A DNA stretch of 19,343 bases, from assembly GCA_046724665.1 (NCBI GenBank), contig JBKOWZ010000255.1, positions 1 through 19,343 on the forward strand, given 5' to 3'. Positions 1 through 7,146 of this stretch are shown here, one piece after another. Source of the DNA: Actinocrinis sp046724665. Its GTDB lineage: Bacteria; Actinomycetota; Actinomycetes; Streptomycetales; Catenulisporaceae. The translations under genes and the position numbers were made by a program. Position 1 is the first letter of the stretch. The number at the start of each line of letters is the position of its first letter. Below the pieces are notes generated by a model, which did no database searches, was not told where the DNA came from, and saw only the letters and a list, made by a program, of their open reading frames with translations.

Positions 1-1480
1 GGATCGCGCCGTGCAGGTGATGCACGACGTCGCGCGCCACAGCGGTCGGATCGGCGCCCGGCAGCAACAGCACCGTCGCCCCGGCCCGCTCCCCGGCCAG
101 CCCCCGGCGGGTCGCGGCCAGGTGCGCGGCGGCCGAGGCCAGCCGCTGCCGGTCGGCATCCTGCGCCTGCGCGACCACGGCCACGTACAGCACGTCCAGA
201 TCCGCGCCGAGCCGCCGCGCCCGCTCGCGCAGCGACTCGAGGTTCGACTCGCCGCGCTCGGCCGCGTCCAGCAGGTCGGTGACCAGTTCGCCGCGCACCC
301 GGTGCTCGGCCTCGCGCGCCGAACGCTCGATCAGCAGCCGCAGCGCCGCCATCGTCGCCGCGCGCTCCAGGATCCGCTGGTCCGAGCCCTCCAGGTCCAG
401 CCGCGGCCGGCCGCGCAGCACCACCGAGCCCAGCCGCTCCTGGCCGGCCGTCACCGCGGCGACCCACAGCCGCCCGGCCGGCAGCGCGCGGCCGGTCTTG
501 GCCGACTGCGCGGCCGTCGCCTCGACCGCCTCCAGCTCGTCCGGCTCCAGCAGCCCGCACAGGCAGCGGCCGTTCTCGTCCGCGATCACCACCGGCCCGC
601 CGAGCAGGTCGGCGACCGACGCGGCCAGTTCGCCGAGCCCGGCGCCGCGCAGCAGCAGCCCGGTCAGCGCCTCGTGCGCCTCCGCCGCCCGCTCCACCGC
701 CGCGCTGTGCGCCTGGATCGTGCGGCTCGCCTCGGCGAGCTCGGCCAGCGCCGCCTTCGTCTCGGCCAGCTGGTTCGCCGACTCGATCGCGATCGCGGCG
801 TGCGTGGCCAGCGAGCTGAGCAGCGTGATCTCGTCCCGGCTGAACGGCCTCACCCGGCGATCCGACGCGTACAGCACGCCGATCACCCGACCGCTGGCTA
901 GCAGCGGCACGCCGAGTATCGCGACCAGGCCCTCCTCATGCACGGCCGCGTCGATGGTGCGCGTGTGATGGAACTGATCGTCGTTGAAGTAGTCCGCCGT
1001 CACGTACGGCGAAGCGGTCTGCGCGACCAGCCCGCCGAGCCCTTCGCCCATGCCGAGCCGCACCTGCTGGAACTTCGCCGACACCGAGCCCTCGGTCACC
1101 CGCATGAAGGTGTCCCCGGCGACCGGATCGTTCAGCGACAGGTACGCCACGTCGGTGCCGAGCAGCTTGCGGGCCCGCACCACGATCGCCCGCAGTACCG
1201 AGTCCAGGTCGCGCAGCTCGGCCAGGTCGCTCGCGGTCTCGAACAGCGCGGCGAGCTCGTTCTCCCGCCGCCGCTGCTCACGCAGTGTCGAGCGCACCCG
1301 CAGCGCCAGCGTGCGTGCCCGCTCCAGCCGCGCGATCGTCCCGGGGTCCGCGCCGTCGGCGTGTGCGCGGGCGATCGGCGCGTCGTACTCGACCGCGGAG
1401 GCGTCCTGCACCAGCAGGCTCAGGAACGGCAGTTCGATGTCGAGGTCGGTGTTGGATTCAGCCACGTTGGAATCAGCCAC
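1..1480 (-). CDS. PucR/CdaR-like transcriptional regulator with GAF domain (C-terminus cut by window edge)
   Basis: This frame is open from a GTG at 1480 to the left edge, 493 codons with no stop; an in-frame TGA lies a few codons upstream of the GTG. The protein starts MADSNVAESNTDLDIELPFL. After a charged helical stretch (about 45-80) comes a GAF domain at about 80-235, with the typical ending LASGRVIGVLYASDRRVRPF and a following helix LLSSLATHAAIAIESANQLA. The next ~250 residues resemble the middle region of PucR/CdaR-type regulators. The DNA-binding helix-turn-helix expected at the extreme C-terminus would lie beyond the left edge and is not seen. The gene lies 68 bp downstream of the hydroxybutyrate dehydrogenase gene on the same strand, so the two are probably co-transcribed, and it may regulate that gene. 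The ligand is unknown. The GAF call is firm; the PucR assignment is inferred from architecture. Confidence 0.82.
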   Translation of the reverse strand, partial: MADSNVAESNTDLDIELPFLSLLVQDASAVEYDAPIARAHADGADPGTIARLERARTLALRVRSTLREQRRRENELAALFETASDLAELRDLDSVLRAIVVRARKLLGTDVAYLSLNDPVAGDTFMRVTEGSVSAKFQQVRLGMGEGLGGLVAQTASPYVTADYFNDDQFHHTRTIDAAVHEEGLVAILGVPLLASGRVIGVLYASDRRVRPFSRDEITLLSSLATHAAIAIESANQLAETKAALAELAEASRTIQAHSAAVERAAEAHEALTGLLLRGAGLGELAASVADLLGGPVVIADENGRCLCGLLEPDELEAVEATAAQSAKTGRALPAGRLWVAAVTAGQERLGSVVLRGRPRLDLEGSDQRILERAATMAALRLLIERSAREAEHRVRGELVTDLLDAAERGESNLESLRERARRLGADLDVLYVAVVAQAQDADRQRLASAAAHLAATRRGLAGERAGATVLLLPGADPTAVARDVVHHLHGAI

Positions 1481-1548
1481 AGCGCCGTCCAGTGTCGTCA
1501 AAGGTCACTGTGCAGTCGGGTAATCGGGTAATGCCGTGTCGTCGAGTA

Positions 1549-2337
1549 TTACTGCGCGGTCCAGGCTCCGTCGATGGTCAATGACGCGCCGTTGATGAAC
1601 GAGGCCTGCAGGGAGCACAGGTACACCGCAAGCTGCGCCACCTCCGCCGGCTCGATCAGCCGCTTGGTCGCCGACCGGGCGAGCAGCACGTCGCCGATCA
1701 CCCGCTCGCGCGGGATCGCGTGCGCGGCGGCCTGCTCGGCGATCTGCCGCTCGACCAGCGGCGTACGCACGTAGCCTGGGTTGATGCAGTTCGAGGTGAC
1801 GCCGCGCGGCCCGCCCTCGACCGCGACGACCTTCGAGAAGCCCTCCAGCGCGTGCTTGGCCGTCACGTACCCCGCCTTGAACGCCGAGGCGCGCAGGCCG
1901 TGCACCGAGCTGATGTTCACCACCCGGCCCCAGCCGCGCTCGTACATCCCCGGCAGCGCCCCGCGCACCAGCCGGAACGGCGCCTCGACCATGACCGCGA
2001 GCATCCGGTGGAAAGCCTCGGGCGGGAAGTCCTCCACCGGCCGCACCACCTGGAAGCCGGCGTTGTTCACGACGATGTCGGCGTCCCGCGCCAGCGCCTC
2101 GGCCAGGTCGAGCTCGGCCAGGTCCACCGCGCGCGCCTCGCCGCCGGTCGCCTCGGCGACCTGCTGCGCCCCGGCCGCGTCCAGATCGACCACACGCACC
2201 TTCGCGCCCGCCGCCGCGAGGGCCAACGTGCACGCTCGGCCTATCCCGCTGGCGGCGCCGGTGACCACCGCCGTACGGCCGGTAAGGTCCACGTTGGCGG
2301 CTACGAGCGCGGTGTCAGGGTGCTCCACAGTCGTCAT
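1549..2337 (-). CDS. Short-chain dehydrogenase, 3-hydroxybutyrate dehydrogenase type
   Basis: This is a complete 262-residue classical SDR. The NAD-binding motif TGAASGIG is at 26-33, NNAG at 91-94, the catalytic Ser at 143/144 (NISSVHG), and Tyr157 and Lys161 in YVTAK. The stretch GFQVVRPVEDFPPEAFHRML and the late NPGYVRTPLVERQI are typical of D-3-hydroxybutyrate dehydrogenases (EC 1.1.1.30), which interconvert 3-hydroxybutyrate and acetoacetate with NAD in ketone-body or polyhydroxybutyrate use. Length fits that family (about 255-265). No clear Shine-Dalgarno precedes the ATG; a TANNNT element lies 7 nt upstream, suggesting a leaderless transcript. It is followed by the GAF/PucR regulator, which supports a small regulated catabolic unit. 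The SDR fold is certain; substrate specificity is inferred from the family signature. Confidence 0.87.
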   Translation of the reverse strand: MTTVEHPDTALVAANVDLTGRTAVVTGAASGIGRACTLALAAAGAKVRVVDLDAAGAQQVAEATGGEARAVDLAELDLAEALARDADIVVNNAGFQVVRPVEDFPPEAFHRMLAVMVEAPFRLVRGALPGMYERGWGRVVNISSVHGLRASAFKAGYVTAKHALEGFSKVVAVEGGPRGVTSNCINPGYVRTPLVERQIAEQAAAHAIPRERVIGDVLLARSATKRLIEPAEVAQLAVYLCSLQASFINGASLTIDGAWTAQ

Positions 2338-2344
2338 GGTCCAG

Positions 2345-2350
2345 ACCGTA
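2345..2350 (-). promoter_or_regulatory. Possible -10 element for a leaderless hydroxybutyrate dehydrogenase transcript
   Basis: On the minus strand TACGGT (TANNNT) ends 7 nt before the ATG at 2337. It overlaps a GACC-N4-GGTC dyad (2344-2355). No good -35 or Shine-Dalgarno is visible. The element is placed where a leaderless start would need it; a six-base motif is weak evidence alone. Confidence 0.3.
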
Positions 2351-2418
2351 AGGTCACGTCGCGGCTGTGCTCATGTGGCCGACCGACATAGATCGACGCA
2401 AACGCTGTGGGTGCGCAC

Positions 2419-3699
2419 TCACGGCGTCGCGGCGACGTACTCCGTGTTGGCCTTTGTGGCGTGGTGCGTCGCGTGGTGCCGGGCGAGAGCCGCGACGGTA
2501 AGGCTGACCGCCGCTGTTACCGTGCCGCAGGACGCAGCCGTAACGATCAGCTGCGTAGCGGTGTGGTGCGCCACCGCCAGGATCACCACCGTCTCGACCA
2601 CGATCCCGCCGAACACCAGCCAGCCGATCACGTGCGAGCGCCGGGCGACCGCGTCCAGCAGCGCCAGCTGCGTCAGCGCCTGAGTCGCGCCGGACAGCGC
2701 GAACAGCCACGCCGCCGAGGAGAGCTCGAACCCGGCGCCGCCGTCGAGGTACTTCGCGCCGAAGGCGATCCGGATCAGCGGGTCGGCGGCGGACAGCGTG
2801 GCCACGACGATCAGCAGCCCGATCGCCACCGACAGCGCCATCGCCGTCATCAGGGCCTTGCGGCGCGTTTCCGGCACCGCCAGCCGCGGATACGCCAGCA
2901 CCCCGGCGAACTGCGGTCCGAAGTAACCCGCGCGAGTGAACATCGCCCCGGCCTGATAGCGCCCGAGCGTGTCCCCGCCGATGTAGTGCGCGGCGAGCAG
3001 CCCGTCCAGCAACGAGAGCACCAGCACCGCGCCCAGGCTCCACGACGCAGTGCTCAGCTCGCGTACGTACCCGAGCCCGCGCACCAGACGCGGTTTGCCG
3101 ACCATGTCGCGCAGTGCGTAATGCGCGATCGCCGCTGTCACGAACCACGAGGCCGCCAATGCGCCCATGATCAGCCCCGGCGTCGCGCCGACCGCGCCCG
3201 CACCGAGACCGGCCGCCATCTTGGCTCCGTTCGGCGCGACGAACAGCAGCGTGTACGCCGTGAACCGCGAGCCGCCCTGCGCGATCCCGAGGTAGCAGAA
3301 GATCAGCGCGTTGGGGATCAGGGCCAGCGCCGTCAAGGCGACCTGCCCTGACGACACCGCGGGCAGCAGCGCCGAGACGGCCGGGGCGAGGCTGGCGAGC
3401 ACGAGCGTCGTGGCGACCCCGGTCAGCAGCGACCAGCGCACCAACGGCCCGGTCAGCGCGCGCAGCGTCTCCCGGTCGGCCGTGCCCGCACTCGCCACCC
3501 GGCGCGCGGTGACCGCCTGGATCGCCGTCGCTGGGATCGAGGCCACCAGCAGGATCGTCAGCAGCGCGCCGATCGTCCCGTAGCCGGTCTCGTCGAGCTG
3601 ATGCGCGAGCGCGAAGCTGAATCCGTACGACAGCACACTGCCGACGAGGGTGCCGACGGCCACCAGCGCGCTGTCAGCGAGGTGGTGACGACGGGCCAT
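2419..3699 (-). CDS. Oligosaccharide flippase-like multi-pass membrane protein (MOP/MVF superfamily)
   Basis: A 426-residue hydrophobic protein with about 12 predicted membrane segments and short polar loops. It resembles lipid-linked oligosaccharide or polysaccharide flippases of the MOP exporter superfamily. The start SALVAVGTLVGSVLSYGFSF and the loop LDETGYGTIGALLTILLVAS match the first two helices of that family. The frame extends 11 codons further to a TTG at 3732, but the ATG at 3699 is preceded by GGAAGGGG at proper spacing and is preferred. Such proteins move undecaprenyl-linked glycans across the cytoplasmic membrane. No glycosyltransferase gene is adjacent, so the cargo cannot be inferred. 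It lies 81 bp upstream of the dehydrogenase and 73 bp downstream of the methyltransferase, all on the minus strand. The His/Thr-rich C-terminal tail is not conserved in any way I recognise. Confidence 0.72.
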   Translation of the reverse strand: MARRHHLADSALVAVGTLVGSVLSYGFSFALAHQLDETGYGTIGALLTILLVASIPATAIQAVTARRVASAGTADRETLRALTGPLVRWSLLTGVATTLVLASLAPAVSALLPAVSSGQVALTALALIPNALIFCYLGIAQGGSRFTAYTLLFVAPNGAKMAAGLGAGAVGATPGLIMGALAASWFVTAAIAHYALRDMVGKPRLVRGLGYVRELSTASWSLGAVLVLSLLDGLLAAHYIGGDTLGRYQAGAMFTRAGYFGPQFAGVLAYPRLAVPETRRKALMTAMALSVAIGLLIVVATLSAADPLIRIAFGAKYLDGGAGFELSSAAWLFALSGATQALTQLALLDAVARRSHVIGWLVFGGIVVETVVILAVAHHTATQLIVTAASCGTVTAAVSLTVAALARHHATHHATKANTEYVAATP

Positions 3700-3772
3700 G
3701 GGTTCAGCGCCCCTTCCGGAGGCCGGGGCCAAGTGCGCTGAGCATGCTAACGCATCAGGTTCGGCATCATCC

Positions 3773-4600
3773 TTAACGCTTCTCGGCGACGAAGATCGCC
3801 GTGCCCGGCACGAGCCGTCCGCGCAGGGCCGACCATCCGCCGCCCCACCGGTCGCCCAGATCCTCCGGGTATTCCGGCTCGACGAGGTCGAGCAGCACCA
3901 GCCCGGCGGCCGTCAGCTCCCGCACTCGGTCGCCGAGCGTCCGGTGGTGCTCTACGTACGTCGCGACGCCGTTCTCGTCCTGCTCGACATACGGGCGCCG
4001 ATCGAAGTACGAGTCCCGCACGGTCAGCCCGCCCTCACCCGGGTCGTCCGGCAGACACCAGCGGAACGGGTGCGTAGTCGCGAAGACCCACCGCCCGCCT
4101 GGCCTCAGCACTCGTGCGACCTCACGCATCAAGGCCGCCGAATCCTCGACGAACGGCACCGCGCCGTACGCCGAACAGGCCACGTCGAAGGACGCGTCGG
4201 CGAACGGCAGCACGGTCGCGTCCGCGAGGACGAGCCGCAGCGGCGTACCCCCGCGTTCGTCGTCGATCCGCCGGGCATGCGCGAGTTGCCGCGCGGACAG
4301 GTCGAGCCCCACGACGTCCGCTCCCTGCGCCGCCAGCCAGCGCGAACACTGCGCCGCGCCGCAGCCGACCTCCAGCACCTGCCGCCCCGCCACCGGCCCG
4401 AGCAGCTGCGCGTCCTCCTCGTAGAGGCCCTCGGGGCCCCAAAGGAACCGCGCGTCGCCCAGGAAGTCGCCGTGCTCCGTCTGGTACCAGTCGGAGGCGC
4501 CGTCCCACCAGCGCCGGTTGGCCCGCGTGGTCTCCGCATTGTCCGCCTGACGCCGGGTCACCAGCGCCGAGGGATCCTGATCCGCGACCTTGTCACTCAT
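3773..4600 (-). CDS. Class I SAM-dependent methyltransferase
   Basis: A 275-residue Rossmann-fold methyltransferase of the Methyltransf_11/25 type. Motif I is VLEVGCGAAQ (75-84), the acidic end of strand 2 is VVGLD (Asp100), motif II/III LADATVLPFADASFDV spans about 125-140, and VLRPGGRWVFATTHP (164-178) is the typical post-motif strand. The N-terminal helix NRRWWDGASDWYQTEHGDFL suits small-molecule methyltransferases. The frame could start at 4693, but the ATG at 4600 has GGGAGG 8-9 nt upstream and begins where family similarity begins. It is divergent from rpsA, with 351 bp between their starts. Substrate is unknown. Nothing ties it functionally to rpsA, though I recall a methyltransferase near rpsA in other actinobacteria. 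Confidence 0.85.
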   Translation of the reverse strand: MSDKVADQDPSALVTRRQADNAETTRANRRWWDGASDWYQTEHGDFLGDARFLWGPEGLYEEDAQLLGPVAGRQVLEVGCGAAQCSRWLAAQGADVVGLDLSARQLAHARRIDDERGGTPLRLVLADATVLPFADASFDVACSAYGAVPFVEDSAALMREVARVLRPGGRWVFATTHPFRWCLPDDPGEGGLTVRDSYFDRRPYVEQDENGVATYVEHHRTLGDRVRELTAAGLVLLDLVEPEYPEDLGDRWGGGWSALRGRLVPGTAIFVAEKR

Positions 4601-4788
4601 GGCCCAAGCCTCCCACCCCGCCGGGTATGCGCCGGATCGATTCGATCGCAGGCCCGCCGATTGCCTGAATCGGGGTACGTACTTCCGTAACAAGGCCCCG
4701 AAACGCTATCTTGCGAGGGTCCGCCGGGCGCCGCACCGCACGCCCCGCGATCCGGCGCCCCGGTTCGGCCCGATCGCGGTCGGCGCGA

Positions 4789-4818
4789 TTGACCATGGAA
4801 GCGTGCGGCCCGTATCCT
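4789..4818 (+). promoter_or_regulatory. Predicted housekeeping promoter of rpsA
   Basis: TTGACC (4789-4794) and TATCCT (4813-4818) are separated by 18 bp, a good match to the actinobacterial principal-sigma consensus. The expected transcript start near 4825 gives a leader of about 125 nt. The rest of the 351-bp divergent gap (4601-4951) shows no further gene. The leader just before the start has only a weak GGAG near 4938 and a C-rich run, as is common for S1 genes, which are often autoregulated; no defined operator can be seen. Confidence 0.55.
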
Positions 4819-4951
4819 GGCTGTTGCGCTGCGGACCCGTGTGGCTTCGGACCGAGGGGGCCGCACCGACTTTCGAACCGCTCAGTTCCCGAGTCAGGCT
4901 CCGCCGCGTGTGTCATCCGACCACATATCCGTACCCGGAGCCCTTTCCCCC

Positions 4952-6445
4952 ATGACGAGCAGCACCGAGACCGTCCGGACCCCGCAGGTCGCGATCAACG
5001 ACATCGGTTCGGAAGAGGCCTTCCTCGCCGCCATCGACGAGACCATCAAGTACTTCAACGACGGCGACATCGTCGACGGCACCATCGTGAAGGTCGACCG
5101 GGACGAGGTCCTGCTCGACATCGGTTACAAGACCGAGGGCGTCATCCCGTCCCGCGAGCTGTCGATCAAGCACGACGTCGACCCGCACGAGGTCGTCGCC
5201 GTAGGCGACCACGTCGAGGCCCTGGTCTTGCAGAAGGAGGACAAGGAGGGCCGGCTGATCCTGTCCAAGAAGCGCGCCCAGTACGAGCGCGCTTGGGGCA
5301 CGATCGAGAAGATCAAGGAAGAGGACGGGATCGTCACCGGCACCGTCATCGAGGTGGTCAAGGGCGGCCTGATCATCGACATCGGCCTGCGCGGCTTCCT
5401 GCCCGCCTCGCTGGTGGAGATGCGCCGGGTGCGCGACCTCCAGCCGTATGTCGGCAAGGAGCTCGAGGCCAAGATCATCGAGCTGGACAAGAACCGCAAC
5501 AACGTGGTCCTCTCCCGCCGCGCCTGGCTCGAGCAGACCCAGTCCGAGGTGCGCCAGACCTTCCTCACCACCCTGCTCAAGGGCCAGGTGCGCTCGGGTG
5601 TGGTCTCCTCCATCGTCAACTTCGGCGCCTTCGTGGACCTGGGCGGCGTGGACGGCCTGGTGCACGTCTCCGAGCTGTCCTGGAAGCACATCGACCACCC
5701 CTCCGAGGTCGTCGAGGTCGGCCAGGAGGTCACCGTCGAGGTGCTCGACGTGGACATGGACCGCGAGCGGGTCTCGCTGTCGCTCAAGGCGACGCAGGAG
5801 GACCCGTGGCAGCAGTTCGCCCGCACCCACCAGATCGGGCAGGTCGTGCCGGGCAAGGTCACCAAGCTGGTGCCGTTCGGCGCGTTCGTCCGGGTGGACG
5901 AGGGCATCGAGGGCCTGGTGCACATCTCCGAGCTGGCCGAGCGGCACGTGGAGATCCCGGAGCAGGTCGTGCAGGTCGGCGACGAGATCTTCGTCAAGGT
6001 CATCGACATCGACCTGGACCGCCGCCGCATCTCCCTCTCGCTCAAGCAGGCGAACGAGGGTCTGACCGGCGACGCGACCGTGGACCAGTTCGACCCGACG
6101 CTCTACGGCATGACCGCGTCCTACGACGCCGAGGGCAACTACGTCTACCCCGAGGGCTTCGACCCGGAGACCGGCGAATGGCTCGACGGCTACGAGACCC
6201 AGCGCGAGGAGTGGGAGCGCCAGTACGCCGAGGCGCAGGCCCGCTTCGAGCAGCACCAGCGGCAGATCTCCGAGGCCCGCAAGGCCGACGCCGAGGCGGC
6301 CGCGGCCGGCAGCGGCGCGGCGGCGGCCCCGGGCGAGGCCGCCCCGTCCAGCTACTCCTCGGCCCCGGCGGAGAACTCCGGCGCCCTGGCCACGGACGAG
6401 GCGCTGGCCGCGCTGCGCGAGAAGCTGGCCGGCGGCCAGAGCTGA
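4952..6445 (+). CDS. rpsA: 30S ribosomal protein S1
   Basis: A 497-residue protein with four S1/OB-fold RNA-binding repeats at about 36-107, 123-190, 208-279 and 294-365. Repeats 3 and 4 carry the near-consensus patterns FGAFVDLGGVDGLVHVSELS and FGAFVRVDEGIEGLVHISEL. Four repeats and a long acidic, Ala-rich C-terminal tail (about 370-497) are the usual actinobacterial form, unlike the six-repeat E. coli S1. The first repeat has GDIVDGTIVKVDRDEVLLDI. S1 binds mRNA at the 30S subunit and helps initiation. The open frame begins at 4841, but homology starts at ATG 4952 (MTSSTETVRTPQVAINDIGS). The gene has its own promoter and terminator and is followed by coaE, the common actinobacterial order. 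Codon use is strongly biased, as expected for a highly expressed gene. Confidence 0.97.
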   Translation: MTSSTETVRTPQVAINDIGSEEAFLAAIDETIKYFNDGDIVDGTIVKVDRDEVLLDIGYKTEGVIPSRELSIKHDVDPHEVVAVGDHVEALVLQKEDKEGRLILSKKRAQYERAWGTIEKIKEEDGIVTGTVIEVVKGGLIIDIGLRGFLPASLVEMRRVRDLQPYVGKELEAKIIELDKNRNNVVLSRRAWLEQTQSEVRQTFLTTLLKGQVRSGVVSSIVNFGAFVDLGGVDGLVHVSELSWKHIDHPSEVVEVGQEVTVEVLDVDMDRERVSLSLKATQEDPWQQFARTHQIGQVVPGKVTKLVPFGAFVRVDEGIEGLVHISELAERHVEIPEQVVQVGDEIFVKVIDIDLDRRRISLSLKQANEGLTGDATVDQFDPTLYGMTASYDAEGNYVYPEGFDPETGEWLDGYETQREEWERQYAEAQARFEQHQRQISEARKADAEAAAAGSGAAAAPGEAAPSSYSSAPAENSGALATDEALAALREKLAGGQS

Positions 6446-6478
6446 GCAGCCGTTCAAGCCGCTGATCTCTGAGCGTTG

Positions 6479-6524
6479 ACGAGCGCCCGGCACACCCCGC
6501 GAGGGGCCCGTGCCGGGCGCTCGT
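6479..6524 (+). terminator. Strong intrinsic terminator after rpsA
   Basis: A perfect 15-bp inverted repeat: ACGAGCGCCCGGCAC (6479-6493) and GTGCCGGGCGCTCGT (6510-6524), with a 16-nt loop, starting 34 bp after the rpsA stop. The following TCCGTTGTCC is only moderately T-rich, as is typical for high-GC actinobacteria. It should separate rpsA from coaE transcription. Confidence 0.82.
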
Positions 6525-6576
6525 TCCGTTGTCCTGGTGCACCTCGCCTGCGCGCGAACGCAGGCTGCCACGGCCC

Positions 6577-6582
6577 TAGGAT
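6577..6582 (+). promoter_or_regulatory. Possible -10 element for a leaderless coaE transcript
   Basis: TAGGAT lies 6 nt before the coaE ATG, the spacing typical of leaderless actinobacterial genes. There is no Shine-Dalgarno and a strong terminator lies just upstream, so coaE needs its own promoter. No convincing -35 is seen. Confidence 0.35.
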
Positions 6583-6588
6583 CACCTC

Positions 6589-6987
6589 ATGAGCGAGGCA
6601 CGTACCGTCATGGTCGGCTTGACCGGCGGCATTGGCGCGGGCAAGTCCACGGTCGCCAGGCTGCTGGCCGAACGCGTCGCCGCGGCGCCTGAGGGCTCCG
6701 TCGTGGTCCAAGACGTTCCGCTGCTCGTCGAATCCGGATTGGCCGGCCTGTTCGAGCTCGTTGTCGTCGTGGACGCCGCCGACTCGGTGCGCGTGGCCCG
6801 CCTGATGCGTGATCGCGGAATGACTGAGCAGGAGGCGTCGGCGCGTATCGCCGCCCAGGCTCCGCGCGAGCAACGACTGGCCGCAGCCGACGTGGTCTTG
6901 AACAACGACGGAACACCCGAGGATTTAGCCGACCAAGTCGCGGCCCTATGGAACCGAATCGGGGCCTTAGGGCGTACGCCACGTTAG
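6589..6987 (+). CDS. coaE: Dephospho-CoA kinase with a large internal deletion
   Basis: The 132-residue frame matches both ends of CoaE but not its middle. The N-terminus has the P-loop GLTGGIGAGKST (10-21). The C-terminal half has DVPLLVESGLAGLFELVVVV, then the region RGMTEQEASARIAAQAPREQ and a final DVVLNNDGTPEDL, all in CoaE order. Typical CoaE is about 200 residues. Here the sequence passes directly from TVARLLAER (about residue 29) to VAAAPEGSVVVQ, skipping roughly 70 residues. The missing part normally carries the IDAD motif with the catalytic Asp, and the His-Pro motif of the dephospho-CoA-binding region. CoaE performs the last, essential step of CoA synthesis, so this copy is probably inactive unless complemented elsewhere. 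Reading frame is kept exactly across the junction. It follows rpsA, the normal actinobacterial position for coaE, so this looks like the native locus. Confidence 0.78.
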   Translation: MSEARTVMVGLTGGIGAGKSTVARLLAERVAAAPEGSVVVQDVPLLVESGLAGLFELVVVVDAADSVRVARLMRDRGMTEQEASARIAAQAPREQRLAAADVVLNNDGTPEDLADQVAALWNRIGALGRTPR

Positions 6988-7034
6988 AACGTCTGGAGTG
7001 GCCATCCGGACCTGCGTTAGGCCAGAAGCCGGAG

Positions 7035-7062
7035 TAACTTGCACCGAATGCCCGGTAAGTTA
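7035..7062 (+). repeat. Hairpin upstream of the DPA operon
   Basis: TAACTT (7035-7040) pairs with AAGTTA (7057-7062) and, after a two-base bulge, ACCG (7043-7046) pairs with CGGT (7053-7056) around a six-base loop. It lies between coaE and ubiA. It could be a terminator for coaE or an operator; the sequence does not decide. Confidence 0.4.
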
Positions 7063-7087
7063 GAGCGCGCAGGTATGGTCCTGGTAA

Positions 7088-7141
7088 CCTCCCGACGTCC
7101 TCGGGTTCGGGCACACCCGCGAGGACCGATCACTTGGGAGG
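7088..7141 (+). promoter_or_regulatory. Nested leader hairpin covering the ubiA ribosome-binding site
   Basis: The outer arm CCTCCC (7088-7093) is complementary to the Shine-Dalgarno GGGAGG (7136-7141). Inside it GTCCTCG (7097-7103) pairs perfectly with CGAGGAC (7120-7126). The inner 7-bp stem should form readily and bring the anti-SD next to the SD. This is the layout of a translational switch, either RNA-intrinsic or bound by a protein. No known riboswitch class is recognised. Confidence 0.5.
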
Positions 7142-7146
7142 GTGAC

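Noticed and set aside
11..1531. Overlapping plus-strand frames over the left 1.5 kb
   Set aside because: They are shadows of the minus-strand GAF/PucR gene, which has clear domain similarity and runs off the left edge.
4913..6571. Long minus-strand frame (552 codons) opposite rpsA
   Set aside because: It is an antisense shadow of rpsA created by GC-rich wobble positions; its product is low-complexity Asp/Leu/Val/His and has no domain.
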